64,000 nucleotides of DNA from Candidatus Jettenia caeni (lineage in GTDB: Bacteria > Planctomycetota > Brocadiia > Brocadiales > Brocadiaceae): contig BAFH01000003.1 of assembly GCA_000296795.1 (NCBI GenBank), positions 1,116,401 to 1,180,400 of the forward strand, written 5' to 3'. Positions 8,276-18,319 of this stretch are shown here, in pieces. The notes under the pieces were generated by a model. That model was given only the letters and a program-made list of their open reading frames with translations. It ran no database searches and was not told the origin of the DNA. Within the stretch, counting starts at the first letter, position 1. Each line of letters opens with the position of its first letter. The position numbers were made by a program, and so were the translations under genes.

Positions 8276-10174
8276 ATGGGCAGCATGTATGGATTTTCAG
8301 CACAAAAACGGATCAATAATCCCGCCATCATACTTGATAAAATGTTCAGGGCTATTCCCTCCCCATGTTTATCGGCCAATCATCAGTGGACTACACGAGA
8401 AGGACTCGTAGGTCTTGGAACAACTTATCCTGCAAAAGCCAGTGCATCCAAATATTATGCTGAAGATTTATCAAGCGGTATGTATTGTATTTTTGATGGT
8501 ATTATATACCGCGATAATAATGATCTAAACAGAAAGAGCCTTGTAGAAACTGATGGAGCTGCTTTTTTACTTGAGCAATATCAGAGATCAGGGACTAATT
8601 GTTTAAGGAATATCAATGGCAGTTTCAATGTAGCCTGGTGGGATGAAAAAGCACATCGGTTAATTTTAGCTAATGATAAGTTAGGTCACAACCTCTTATT
8701 TTTGGGTATTCGGGATAACATCCTTGTCTTTGCATCCATGCTGGCACGGATTATGGCAACCGGCATTTTATCCTCTGATATAGATATAGAGGGGTTTGCT
8801 GATCTATTAAACTACGGATACATTCTGGGTGAAAGAACCCTTTTCAAAGATATCCATGTTCTGCCACCCGCCAGTTTTCTTACCTGTGAAGGAGGTAAGG
8901 TATGCATCAAACAATATTGGCATTTGAATCAGGTGGAATCTCATGGAAGGTATGATAAACAACGGTTAGATGAACTGGAGAATACTTTTAAATTAGCAGT
9001 AAAGCGTTCTATTCTGCCGGATAAAACATGTGCTATTGACCTGACAGGAGGACTTGATTCACGGTGTATATTAGCAGCCGCTGTAAACCAACGATTACCA
9101 TTTATTACCCATACCGGTGGCCAACCGGATACTACGGATGTCGTAATTGCCAAAAGATTGTCTGCTCAAATTGGAGTACAGCATTGTTTTGAATCAATTA
9201 ACCCACAAATGTTAAGCGAATGGCTCGTTCCTATGGTACTTTATCAAGGGGGTATTTTTGCAACCATTCATTGTCACCCTTGTCAACTTCTCTATTCTCC
9301 GTTACCATTCGATGCAATAGTGCAGGGAACCGGAGGAGAATTTGCCCGGGGCGCCGATTGGGTCTCTCCCGGCGACCTCCGTATCAGCAATCTTACTACT
9401 GAGTTTATCATGCGCCGCTTATCATCAAGAACAGCTCAATGCCTAAACATGGAGCAGCTTTGGAAACGGGAATTCAGATTCATCGGCATGCATGCTCCGC
9501 GCGAACATTTACATAGCTTACTTGCGGGATACAAGCCAAAAGATTCTCCTATTGCTGTTATGAAGTACCTTTCTCTTAACGAACTTGGGCGTAAATTCCT
9601 CAATAAGGCAATTTTAATTGCGCGTGGCAGCAAGGGTGCATATTTTCCCTACTTTGACCATCAATGGGTAGAGGCTATCGCCTCTATTCCCATATCTGAA
9701 CGAGTAAACAATAGAATACAAACTGATTTAATTAAGAGGCTTTGTCCCGAAATCAAAGATATCCCCTATACCCATGATCCTTTTCCTCTGCTAGCTCCTT
9801 TGTGGAAAATCCTTATGAGAAAAGGGTATAGAGTAGTTAAACGAAGAACGTTACAAAAGTTACAATTTACTAATATTAATCCTGATGAAGTTCCCAGCAC
9901 CTATTATTTTCGTTGGTCCCGTAAGGAAATGTACAATACTTTCACTGAACTCCTCTATAATCCTCATGCTGCATTTCGAACCTATCTTAACTGGAAAACC
10001 GTTGAAACCTTGCTCAATCAGCATTTTACAGGCAAAAAGAACTGGGAAATCCTTGTAGCTGCTCTGACCGTATTCGAAATCTCTCATAAACTATGGGTAG
10101 CTCCCTATAAACCTTACACCGATGACCATGTTATTCCATTATTTTTACCATCTGATTTGAAAAAAGCGATTTGA
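8276..10174 (+). CDS. Asparagine-synthetase homologue lacking the glutaminase cysteine
   Basis: The 632-residue protein has the AsnB layout: an N-terminal Ntn-type domain (about 1-210) and a C-terminal ATP-pyrophosphatase domain with the PP-loop TGGLDSR near residues 257-263. Family enzymes adenylate a carboxylate and form an amide. The protein begins MGSMYGF, so the Cys2 that hydrolyses glutamine in true AsnB is absent and no nearby Cys replaces it. It may use ammonia or an intramolecular amine, as beta-lactam synthetase and lasso-peptide cyclases do. Two GNAT-like paralogues follow on the same strand and suggest a small biosynthetic operon. The substrate is unknown. An alternative ATG at residue 4 changes nothing. 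Confidence 0.8.
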   Translation: MGSMYGFSAQKRINNPAIILDKMFRAIPSPCLSANHQWTTREGLVGLGTTYPAKASASKYYAEDLSSGMYCIFDGIIYRDNNDLNRKSLVETDGAAFLLEQYQRSGTNCLRNINGSFNVAWWDEKAHRLILANDKLGHNLLFLGIRDNILVFASMLARIMATGILSSDIDIEGFADLLNYGYILGERTLFKDIHVLPPASFLTCEGGKVCIKQYWHLNQVESHGRYDKQRLDELENTFKLAVKRSILPDKTCAIDLTGGLDSRCILAAAVNQRLPFITHTGGQPDTTDVVIAKRLSAQIGVQHCFESINPQMLSEWLVPMVLYQGGIFATIHCHPCQLLYSPLPFDAIVQGTGGEFARGADWVSPGDLRISNLTTEFIMRRLSSRTAQCLNMEQLWKREFRFIGMHAPREHLHSLLAGYKPKDSPIAVMKYLSLNELGRKFLNKAILIARGSKGAYFPYFDHQWVEAIASIPISERVNNRIQTDLIKRLCPEIKDIPYTHDPFPLLAPLWKILMRKGYRVVKRRTLQKLQFTNINPDEVPSTYYFRWSRKEMYNTFTELLYNPHAAFRTYLNWKTVETLLNQHFTGKKNWEILVAALTVFEISHKLWVAPYKPYTDDHVIPLFLPSDLKKAI

Positions 10175-10264
10175 AAAAGCCTGTTAATATAAACAAGTTT
10201 ACTGTATGGCAAAATGGATGAATACCATAATAAATTTTGTAGCGTAATACTAAGGCAATTAATT

Positions 10265-11476
10265 ATGAACAATACAGAATTAAAGGAATTTATACTTACT
10301 GTTAAGCAAACTTGCCGGAAAACATCTTATTCACCTCGTGGGTTTCTTTCTCCCATAAGATTGTTGTACCGATTACTACAGCAGTTCGACCGTAAATTCA
10401 GAGTTAATGCATGGGTTATATCAGGAGATAGATCACTGAAAACATCCATTACTACTATCTTCACAGGAAATAAAAAAAATAAAAATTATCTTAATAATCT
10501 GCTATTCAATAATCTCTGTAGCGAGGTTCATATTGGCAAAATATGGAGATGGAATAGTATCAAAATTGTTCATAAAAAACCTCCGGGTTGTTCTCTCAGA
10601 ATTTCAGAGATTCATAAGAATTCCCGCAAATTACCCGGTAATAAGGCAAGTTTCTTTATCCCATGCTGGGTTGGTGGTGAGGCGGATCTCTCAGCAGACA
10701 TTTCAACTATTATCCATAAAAAGAGCCTTAATTCAGATCTGAATAAAATAAAACAAGGTAACATACAATTCGAGATTACCAAAGAGAAGAGCCGGTTTGA
10801 TAATTTTTATTATACTATGTATTTGCCCTATGTTACCCGTGTTCATAAGAATAGAGTTATACCATTGTCATACGAGACGATGAAAAAAAATTTTAAAAGA
10901 TGTGATTTACTTATGGTTAAAAAAGATAGTGAGTTTATTGCAGGCCAACTGATTATTTATAATAATGATATACCGCGTCTTTGGTTTACAGGTCTTAAAA
11001 ATGGTAACACTGATTATTTAAAATATCACATAACAGGCGCAATGTATTATTTTGCTATGACTTATTTGAAACAAAAAGGTTGCAAAAGAGTCCATTTTGG
11101 ATTAACAAGGCCTTTTTTAAACGACGGTGTGTTCCAGTATAAAAAAAAGCGGAATTTACAAATTACAGATTCATCAAAAATTGGATTTTTGATTCAACCA
11201 CTCGGGAAATTAACAACCGTAAAAGAATTCTTTTTGAAAAATCCTTTTATATACTTAGAGAAGGGTAAGTTCTATGGAGCAGTGTTTATCGATAATGACC
11301 AATTACACTCTCAAGAGGATTATGAAAAGATATACGAAACTTATTATATAAAAGGCTTATCAAAGTTAACTATGTATCTCTTCGGTGATAATCAAAAAAA
11401 TATGAAAGAAGCTATTCCTCCTAAACTATTTGGCAGAATGTCTCTACATTCTGCCGAAACTTTATTTGAGAAATAA
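10265..11476 (+). CDS. GNAT/FemAB-like acyltransferase homologue, copy 1
   Basis: The protein (403 residues from this start) has a C-terminal GNAT-type fold (about residues 175-330) of the Acetyltransf_6/FemAB class, with the core RFDNFYYTMYLPYVTRVHK, FIAGQLIIYNNDIPRLW and the helix ending YLKQKGCKRVHFG. Such enzymes transfer acyl or aminoacyl groups, often in cell-wall or exopolymer synthesis. I start it at ATG 10265 rather than 10214 because the next gene is a full-length paralogue whose N terminus (MSISKLKEL) aligns with MNNTELKEF here. It lies 90 bases after the AsnB homologue. The acceptor molecule is unknown. Confidence 0.7.
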   Translation: MNNTELKEFILTVKQTCRKTSYSPRGFLSPIRLLYRLLQQFDRKFRVNAWVISGDRSLKTSITTIFTGNKKNKNYLNNLLFNNLCSEVHIGKIWRWNSIKIVHKKPPGCSLRISEIHKNSRKLPGNKASFFIPCWVGGEADLSADISTIIHKKSLNSDLNKIKQGNIQFEITKEKSRFDNFYYTMYLPYVTRVHKNRVIPLSYETMKKNFKRCDLLMVKKDSEFIAGQLIIYNNDIPRLWFTGLKNGNTDYLKYHITGAMYYFAMTYLKQKGCKRVHFGLTRPFLNDGVFQYKKKRNLQITDSSKIGFLIQPLGKLTTVKEFFLKNPFIYLEKGKFYGAVFIDNDQLHSQEDYEKIYETYYIKGLSKLTMYLFGDNQKNMKEAIPPKLFGRMSLHSAETLFEK

Positions 11477-11564
11477 AATACCGTGCCTGATACCTATCCC
11501 TGTTTCTCTGTCAAAGATCTTAGAATTATCTAAGTACTTCTCATAATTTTGTAAGATCATTACC

Positions 11565-12734
11565 ATGAGTATTTCAAAATTAAAAGAATTAACAGTTATT
11601 ACCAGATTAGCTTGCCAGAAAACCCCTAACTGTTTTCATTGGCTGTTTTCTCCCATTAAGTTATTGTACAGATTAATACGTCAGCTCAATCAGAAATTTA
11701 GAGTTAATGTGTGGGTTATATCAGGAAAGGAATCTCCGGAAACACCTATTATCTTTGCAGGAAACGGAAAAAACAAAAATTACATCGGAACTTTGGCATT
11801 TGATAGTTCCTGTAACGAAATTAATATGGGCAAAATACGGAGGGGTAATCTTCCTAAGATAATCAATAAAAAGTATCAAGATTATTTCCTCAGGATCTTA
11901 GAGGTTAATAACACTTCTCATAGAGTATCTGATGCTGAGAAAGGCTTCTTAATTCCTTGCTGGATTAGTCAGGAAGCAGATATTTCTGTTGATACTGCAA
12001 CACTGAGGAAATATGAGAAGCAAATAAACAAATGGAATTTGCAGTTTGAGATGACAAATGAACGATACCAATTCGATAAATTTTATAATACCATGCACTT
12101 GCCCTATATTACTAAAGTTTATGGGAATGGAGCATTTCTCATGCCATATGAGAATATGAAAAAAAATCTTAAAAAATGTGATCTGCTCCTCATAAAAAAA
12201 GATAATGAGCATATAGGAGGAAATCTGATTATTTATGAAAAAGATGTACCTCGCTTATGGTCTCTTGGCATTAAAGATGGCAATACTGATTATTTAAAAA
12301 CCGGTGTAACAATAGCTATAGATTATTTTGCAATAAAATATTTGAAACAAAAAGGTTATAAAAAATTGAATTTTGGAGGAACACGGGCTTTTTTACATGA
12401 TGGTGTATTACAGTATAAAAAAAGATGGGGTTTACAAATTGTGGGATCATCAAAAATGGGATTTCTGATTCAACCACTAACCAAATCAGTGAATGTAAAG
12501 AACTTCTTTTTAAGAAACCCTTTCATATACATAGAGGAAGATAAGCTCAATGGTGCCGTTTTCATCGAAAGTGACCAATTGTGCTCTCAAGAGGATTTAA
12601 AAAAAATATATAAGAACTATTATGTAAAAGGTCTGTCTAAGTTAAATATATACCTATTTGGTGATAATGAGAGAAATACGGGAGAAATTATCCCTCCCGA
12701 ATTACGTGAAAGGATGTCGATACAATTGTTTTAG
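11565..12734 (+). CDS. GNAT/FemAB-like acyltransferase homologue, copy 2
   Basis: At 389 residues this is clearly a tandem paralogue of the preceding gene along its whole length. Shared landmarks are LLYRLI.Q, KFRVN.WVISG, a PCW segment, FDKFYNTMHLPYITKVY, IPRLW/VPRLW and the C-terminal YYVKGLSKLNIYLFGDN. Like copy 1 it carries a GNAT-type domain in its second half. The duplication with kept reading frames suggests that both copies are functional, perhaps adding two different residues, as FemA/FemB do in Gram-positive walls (an analogy only). Its start is a plain ATG about 90 bases after copy 1. Confidence 0.7.
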   Translation: MSISKLKELTVITRLACQKTPNCFHWLFSPIKLLYRLIRQLNQKFRVNVWVISGKESPETPIIFAGNGKNKNYIGTLAFDSSCNEINMGKIRRGNLPKIINKKYQDYFLRILEVNNTSHRVSDAEKGFLIPCWISQEADISVDTATLRKYEKQINKWNLQFEMTNERYQFDKFYNTMHLPYITKVYGNGAFLMPYENMKKNLKKCDLLLIKKDNEHIGGNLIIYEKDVPRLWSLGIKDGNTDYLKTGVTIAIDYFAIKYLKQKGYKKLNFGGTRAFLHDGVLQYKKRWGLQIVGSSKMGFLIQPLTKSVNVKNFFLRNPFIYIEEDKLNGAVFIESDQLCSQEDLKKIYKNYYVKGLSKLNIYLFGDNERNTGEIIPPELRERMSIQLF

Positions 12735-12978
12735 TAGTTATTTAACTGATATTCCAGAAAGAAAATGAAAATACCTCAAGAGAAGATTCTTCTATCACTT
12801 TACTTTCTTAGCATGGTAATATAATGACACATACCATCCGGTATTGCCAGGAACTCTGTATGGTGAGTAACTTTATAATTGAGAAGAAGGATGTGATAAG
12901 AATTTTCCGTCTATCATTCTCTTACTCCTTTTTATTTCTGTTGGGTTATACGGCTTTTTGAAGAATTCCCTATTTGCT

Positions 12979-13977
12979 ATGTGGATAAAAGGCGCTTTTA
13001 CTCTACTGATATTTCTTTGGATTCAAATTTACTTTGGAATTATTCATACTTTGATGCAAAAAGAAGTATGCTTCGCTAAGGATATAGAAACTATTGAAAA
13101 AGAGTATGATAAGGTTGCGAAGAAGATAAAACAGTTCAATAAGGACCATCCCTTATTCATGATCACAGGAAAAATTAAAAATCGGGAAGATAAGTCCATT
13201 CAGGTTTGGGGATTAGCAATACCTCGGGATAATAATCAGAATATTTTTGGCGCAGTTTGGAATGATTCCAATATTATCATTGAAAATCCTGGTCAAAATG
13301 GCATCCTGATAGATCATTACCAGGGTGAACATAATTTTTTTAGGAAACAATACGGAAAGAATATTTTTGGATCACCCGTGCCTGTTTGGGTATATGGAGA
13401 TGAACCTGAGCGGTTGAAGCTGCAAAATTTCTTATCTAAACTGAAGGGTAAAATTGAAAAATACAGACAGGCAGAATTTGAACAGGGAAAAGGTAAAGAA
13501 GTGAGGCTTACCGTTGAACGGAAGAGACTCGAGCAGGAAAAGATTAAGATTGGGAATAGTATAGAAGAGATAAAACGGGAAATAGTGAAATGTAAGGAGA
13601 GTTCTGAACTGGCAAGGCTTCATCTTAAAGATAGTCTGAGAATAGTTCAGGAAATGCTGAAAACGACTCAGGAAAGCCCCGGACAGACAGAATCTCAGCT
13701 AACGGAAAGCCTTAAAAAATTTCAAAAATTGCTTGCGCAGGAAAAGCTGGAATTTGAAAAGAATTGGGAAGAATTTGAGCAGGCAGAAGTGAAAATGAAA
13801 CAAAGCCGGGAAAAACTCGAACAGGCCAATAGCAGGGAAGAGCTTAAAAATGCAGAACCAAGGCTGAAGGAGCTTTTAGAGAAGATGAAACGGTATCGGG
13901 AAGGATTTGAGACAAAAATAAAAAATCTAAAAGAGGGCAAAGAGTTTTTCACGAATTATAGACTCGAAAAAGGATGA
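12979..13977 (+). CDS. Membrane-anchored coiled-coil protein of unknown function
   Basis: The protein (332 residues from this ATG; a TTG at 12958 would add seven) has one N-terminal membrane segment or signal (about residues 4-24). A globular part follows (about 40-150, with IQVWGLAIPRDNNQNIFGAV). A long Glu/Lys/Gln-rich coiled coil runs from about 160 to the end. I recognise no family. It stands alone, 220 bases after the GNAT pair on the same strand, and could belong to that accessory region. Neither start has a convincing ribosome site. Confidence 0.5.
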   Translation: MWIKGAFTLLIFLWIQIYFGIIHTLMQKEVCFAKDIETIEKEYDKVAKKIKQFNKDHPLFMITGKIKNREDKSIQVWGLAIPRDNNQNIFGAVWNDSNIIIENPGQNGILIDHYQGEHNFFRKQYGKNIFGSPVPVWVYGDEPERLKLQNFLSKLKGKIEKYRQAEFEQGKGKEVRLTVERKRLEQEKIKIGNSIEEIKREIVKCKESSELARLHLKDSLRIVQEMLKTTQESPGQTESQLTESLKKFQKLLAQEKLEFEKNWEEFEQAEVKMKQSREKLEQANSREELKNAEPRLKELLEKMKRYREGFETKIKNLKEGKEFFTNYRLEKG

Positions 13978-13988
13978 GGTAAAAGGTA

Positions 13989-14016
13989 GTAGAGACGCAT
14001 GGTGATGCGTCTCTAC
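13989..14016. repeat. Perfect 12-bp stem palindrome
   Basis: GTAGAGACGCAT (13989-14000), the four-base loop GGTG, and ATGCGTCTCTAC (14005-14016) form a perfect hairpin between the coiled-coil gene and the aquaporin gene. No T-run follows. Very similar GTAGAGACGC palindromes are known to me as dispersed repeats in cyanobacteria and other bacteria. It could act as a bidirectional transcript end between the convergent genes. Confidence 0.7.
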
Positions 14017-14076
14017 GATTAACCATCAAATCCAATAATTAGTTACTGATTATATAAGTCTTGTATCTCCTGATTC

Positions 14077-14787
14077 TTATTTCTTTTTAGTACTTACAGT
14101 TTTTGCTTCTTCCTCTGCAAGAATAGTATCATATAAAAATGCGGCGATGATACTACCTGCAATTGGACCAATCCACCAGACATAGTGATGGGTAAATTGG
14201 CCTGATGCGAGAGCCGGACCAAAGGAGCGTGCAGGGTTCATTACCCCGCCGCTGATAGGACCTCCTATTAAGACGCCGAATAGTACGACCAGGCCTATTG
14301 CCAATCCGGCAAATCCGCTATATGCCCTTTTATCAAGAACTGTTCCACAGAATGTTAGAACGAGCAAGAAGCTAATAATGGATTCCATAATAATACCTTG
14401 AAGAACAGAAACTTCATTTCCCAAAGTACTTGTACCTAAATAAACCGTGTACAGCGCTTCGGGAAATAATATTTTTAATGCAAAACCTGCTAATGAAGCG
14501 CCGAGGATTTGCGATAGTATATACTTAATTGCGGTATCCGGATTTATTCTTCTGGTGACCCAATGAGCAATGGTAATTGCTGGATTGATATGCGCGCCTG
14601 AAACATAACTAATGGCATAAATTACTGAGGTTGTTGCCAGACCAAAAGCAATCGAAATTCCTAAAATACCTAAACCCTGTCCACTGCTTTTTCTCAGATA
14701 ATAATCTGTGCATACCGCACCGGCTGCAATAAAAACAAGGGTAAATGTACCTAAAAATTCTGCAACATATTTTTTGAATGCATCCAT
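14077..14787 (-). CDS. Aquaporin/glycerol facilitator (MIP family)
   Basis: The 236-residue six-helix channel moves water or small neutral solutes across the membrane. Both pore NPA motifs are present: HINPA (NPA 68-70) and MNPARS (NPA 184-186) followed by the selectivity-filter Arg187. Length and spacing fit the AqpZ-type branch, but I cannot tell water from glycerol specificity by eye. It begins at an ATG with a CAGGAGA ribosome site nearby. It is monocistronic and converges with the coiled-coil gene. Confidence 0.93.
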   Translation of the reverse strand: MDAFKKYVAEFLGTFTLVFIAAGAVCTDYYLRKSSGQGLGILGISIAFGLATTSVIYAISYVSGAHINPAITIAHWVTRRINPDTAIKYILSQILGASLAGFALKILFPEALYTVYLGTSTLGNEVSVLQGIIMESIISFLLVLTFCGTVLDKRAYSGFAGLAIGLVVLFGVLIGGPISGGVMNPARSFGPALASGQFTHHYVWWIGPIAGSIIAAFLYDTILAEEEAKTVSTKKK

Positions 14788-14890
14788 CGATTTCTCCTGA
14801 TTGTTTTAAAGATATTGTTCAATGGAAATGTTAGATGAATTTAATAACTTTCCCCTGCAACCCTGAAGGTGCAGGTTATAGTGTCTAACA

Positions 14891-14986
14891 GATGAAACCG
14901 AACAGAATGGACTATGAATAATTATACCATCACGGACAAACAAGTTTGTCCGTGCCACCCGGTATAAACTACTGTTCGGTTTCATC
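14891..14986. repeat. Nested inverted-repeat element (MITE-like)
   Basis: A perfect 15-bp inverted repeat, GATGAAACCGAACAG (14891-14905) and CTGTTCGGTTTCATC (14972-14986), encloses a second palindrome with arms CACGGACAAAC (14931-14941) and GTTTGTCCGTG (14944-14954). The inner palindrome recurs exactly at 42909-42932, and a half copy of the outer arm recurs at 51649-51661. The element sits between aquaporin and cca, and could be a small non-autonomous mobile element. Confidence 0.7.
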
Positions 14987-15090
14987 CCTTTAATACTGTA
15001 ATTGAGTACTTCGATCATGGAATTTTCCGACATTCATTATAGTAAAGAAAGCAACTGCTTATACAGAGAATGAGGAAATTTGTCAAGCAT

Positions 15091-16395
15091 TTATTTCATG
15101 AATAACTCTTTTACCCTTTCAATAGCTGCTTCCTTTGTTGTGAGATTTCCGTCAAGTTGTTCATCCTCTATTTTCGTTAAAATCTCTTTAAATAAAGGAC
15201 CTGGCTGTAGTCCCATTGCTATGAGATCATGTCCTGTTATAAGAGGTTCCGGTTTAACCTCCTCACGGCTCAATTTCTGAAACATCTCCTGACAGTAATC
15301 GTAATCTGACAGATCGCCACTGCTGGCAAGTGCATCGGCACGGCATAATTCCGCCAATTCCGGATAGCCTTCCTCTGCAAATAGTCTCTTCAGCTTGTTA
15401 AGCCGCATCTTTTGGGCATCCTTAAAGCAAAGGTGTTTCAAAACGAGCCAGCGAATCCGTTCCTTATCGTCTGTAGAGGTTTTTAACCGATCACAAATTT
15501 CGGTTGCCATATCTGCCCCTACTTTCTCGTGCAGATTGAATCGGATTCGATCTGTTACCGTAAAAGTAACGGCCTTACCGATATCGTGCAACAGTACTCC
15601 CATGGCTAGTGTCCATGATGGGTTTTCCATCTTGGATAAAGCTAGCAAAGTATGGATAAACACATCGCCCTCGGGGTGAAAATTTTCCGGCTGTTGTACA
15701 CCTCTGGTATTGGATACCTCCGGTAATATTTCTTGTAAAAGATGAAGCTCTTCCAGGAGTTTGATGCCGATATGGGGATTAGGACCGGTTATTATTTTTT
15801 CTAATTCTTCCCGTATGCGTTCTGCGCTGACCATGTGAATTTGCGGCGCAAGCTGCATAATTGCCTGTTGTGTATCTTTATGGATGGAGAAATGAAAGCG
15901 GCACGCAAATCGGGCGGCCCGTATCATGCGTAACTTATCTTCGGTAAATCGTTCGATAGGATCTCCAATAGTGCGAACAATCCCTGCCTCGATATCTTTT
16001 CGCCCGCCAACATAATCAAGTATCTCATCTTTTACCGGATCATAGAGGAGACCATTTATAGTAAAATCTCTTCGTTTTACATCGTTTTCGGGAGTACTGA
16101 AGCTTATCCGGTCGGGATGGCGTCCGTCGCTGTATGAGTCCTCCGTGCGGAAGGTTGCTACTTCAAAATTATGTCCTTCTTTAACGACAATAACAACGCC
16201 AAATTGTATTCCTACGGGAATGGTTTTCTGAAAGATTCTTATAACATCGTGAGGCATGGCATCCGTGGCAATATCGTAATCAAAAGACTCCTTGCCCATA
16301 ATCATATCGCGTACACATCCGCCCGCAAGAAAGGCCTTATAGCCATGTTTCTGCAAAGTTTGTACGATTTGAACAGCATATTGTTTGATGGTCAT
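15091..16395 (-). CDS. cca: CCA-adding tRNA nucleotidyltransferase with HD domain
   Basis: The 434-residue enzyme adds or repairs the CCA end of tRNAs, or is the related poly(A) polymerase. The nucleotidyltransferase core has GGCVRDMIMG (25-34) and the metal-binding D39/D41 in FDYDIAT. The RRDFTINGLLYD and ERIREELEKI segments of the class II family follow. An HD domain starts near residue 248, with H270-D271 in VLLHDIGKA, giving possible phosphohydrolase activity. The usual plain CCA-adding assignment fits the length; telling it from PcnB needs a tree. It lies upstream of aquaporin on the same strand, separated by a repeat. Confidence 0.9.
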   Translation of the reverse strand: MTIKQYAVQIVQTLQKHGYKAFLAGGCVRDMIMGKESFDYDIATDAMPHDVIRIFQKTIPVGIQFGVVIVVKEGHNFEVATFRTEDSYSDGRHPDRISFSTPENDVKRRDFTINGLLYDPVKDEILDYVGGRKDIEAGIVRTIGDPIERFTEDKLRMIRAARFACRFHFSIHKDTQQAIMQLAPQIHMVSAERIREELEKIITGPNPHIGIKLLEELHLLQEILPEVSNTRGVQQPENFHPEGDVFIHTLLALSKMENPSWTLAMGVLLHDIGKAVTFTVTDRIRFNLHEKVGADMATEICDRLKTSTDDKERIRWLVLKHLCFKDAQKMRLNKLKRLFAEEGYPELAELCRADALASSGDLSDYDYCQEMFQKLSREEVKPEPLITGHDLIAMGLQPGPLFKEILTKIEDEQLDGNLTTKEAAIERVKELFMK

Positions 16396-16602
16396 TTTTA
16401 CGGTAATTTACCAAAAGTTGATTTTCGTTGAAGATGTTGCATTCGCGGGAGCAGTAAGGCCGTTACCACAGAAGTTTGTTGCATTATCTATGGGGAAGCG
16501 GCCTACTGATTATAGAAAAGAAACCATAGGGAACATACTAAGAACTTTCATAAAAATTAATGCTTGATCCATATATTCCTGTAATAGATTGACTGTTATG
16601 GT

Positions 16603-18117
16603 TTATCTGTTCATTCTCAGTAAACCAAGATGGGGTTCTTTGAAGGAATAGAGATTATGGACACTGCCTTCAGTTTGAGCAGATTGTGAACGCATTTCAA
16701 ATCGCAGTGTATCATCATATAATCCCTTGTGAAGTTCCTGAATATTTTTGGATCCAAGTTCCTGGAATGAATGCAATAAGCTTTGCATTAAATATTGGAC
16801 AAAATGTACAACAGAACCTTTATCTACAACAGTACCTGAAACACCCTGTGAAACCTTTACCCTGTCTTCAGCAGAGAGATATCTTTTCCCTCCTCCTTTT
16901 TCCATTGCCTCTTGAGAAGCCATACCCCGGTATTTTTTAACGCGCATCCCACCTTCGTAAAAATATTCTCCGGGCGCCTCGCTCGTTCCTGCAAGTAAAC
17001 CACCCATCATAACGGTGCTTGCACCCAGGGCCAGCGCTTTTACAATATGCCCGATATGGGCTATACCACCATCTGCAATAACGGGTATATTGGCGTATTC
17101 CCTTGAGAATTTTGCCGTATGATATACCGCTGATCCTTGGGCCCTTCCCACAGAAAGGGTATCCTGCGTTATACAGATCGAACCGCTGCCCATACCGATA
17201 CGGAGCGCATCTACCCCGGCATCAATGAGTGACTTGCATTGTCTGGCAGTAACGACATTTCCGCCGATTACATCAAGATGCGGGTATTTTTTCTTGATAT
17301 GGTGTACCATGTTGATTTGAAAAACAGAATCGCCCTGAGATGAATCAATTACGATAACATCTACACCTGCCTTCACCAGTTCATCGAGACGTTCTTTATC
17401 ATCTTCACGGGTAGAGAGCGCAGCTCCTGCGAGGAGTTGTTTATCTCTGTTTTTCGATGAAAAGGGGAAGTCATTGTTCTTGAGCAAATCAGTACGGCTC
17501 ATGAGAGAGACGAGGCGGCCTTGCTTATCAACAATGGGAAGTTTTCCCTTCTTACTCTCCTTGAGTATCTTGTTACCCTCTGCCAGAGATATACCAGCCG
17601 GAGCCGTAACCAACTGAGTGGTCATTACCGCTTTTAGTTTTTTAGTCCGGTCTTCTTCAAAATCCGTATCCCGCTTGGTTACAATACCGATGAGTTTCGA
17701 ATGTAATGTGCCGTCCTCTGTAATGGGGATACCTGAGAAGCCATACATCTCTTTGAGAATATCAACGTCCTTAATGGTATGATTTGGGCTGAGGACAACA
17801 GGCTCAGAGATAAATCCATTCTCAAATCTCTTGACCCGACGTACTTCTTTTACCTGCTCCTCAATAGTGTTATTGTAATGGATAATGCCGATACCCCCTA
17901 ATAAAGCCATGCTAATAGCCATCTTGGATTCAGTTACCGTATCCATAGGAGAACTGACCACAGGTCTTTTAATCTTTATGTTACGGGTAAGATTGGTTTC
18001 GAGACTTATCTCATCGAGTGAAAAATTGATATGACCTGGAAGCAGGATAAAATCGTTGTACGTAATACCCCCCTGATACTCAAAAAATGTTTTTGCATCC
18101 AGTCCGTTAGGTGACAT
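16603..18117 (-). CDS. guaB: IMP dehydrogenase
   Basis: The 504-residue enzyme oxidises IMP to XMP, the first step to GMP. The barrel opens with [10 protein letters not shown] (19-28). Two CBS domains are inserted at about 105-220, as in typical GuaB. The catalytic cysteine is C315 in GSGSICIT, and the flap region carries [10 protein letters not shown] near residue 400. All features are standard. It is the last core gene before the integrase remnant, so the genomic island was inserted upstream of guaB. Confidence 0.97.
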   Translation of the reverse strand: MSPNGLDAKTFFEYQGGITYNDFILLPGHINFSLDEISLETNLTRNIKIKRPVVSSPMDTVTESKMAISMALLGGIGIIHYNNTIEEQVKEVRRVKRFENGFISEPVVLSPNHTIKDVDILKEMYGFSGIPITEDGTLHSKLIGIVTKRDTDFEEDRTKKLKAVMTTQLVTAPAGISLAEGNKILKESKKGKLPIVDKQGRLVSLMSRTDLLKNNDFPFSSKNRDKQLLAGAALSTREDDKERLDELVKAGVDVIVIDSSQGDSVFQINMVHHIKKKYPHLDVIGGNVVTARQCKSLIDAGVDALRIGMGSGSICITQDTLSVGRAQGSAVYHTAKFSREYANIPVIADGGIAHIGHIVKALALGASTVMMGGLLAGTSEAPGEYFYEGGMRVKKYRGMASQEAMEKGGGKRYLSAEDRVKVSQGVSGTVVDKGSVVHFVQYLMQSLLHSFQELGSKNIQELHKGLYDDTLRFEMRSQSAQTEGSVHNLYSFKEPHLGLLRMNR

Positions 18118-18319
18118 AAGAGTTGTTTTATTACCTCCGATGTAAAATTGTTATTTGGCTATAGAATTATTTTGTAGCTATTATAGTAATCTTACTGCTA
18201 TAAAGTTATGAAGATACGAGGATAATACAATCTTTATTCTTTACAGGTGTCTTTCTTTGTGTCTTTTTGCCTTGTAAGTTAACTTATATTATTATACCAT
18301 CATATGGTAATTAACGAAA

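Noticed and set aside
14806-15033. A 75-codon frame covering the nested palindrome
   Set aside because: It lies wholly over the inverted repeats, so it is a by-product of the repeat.
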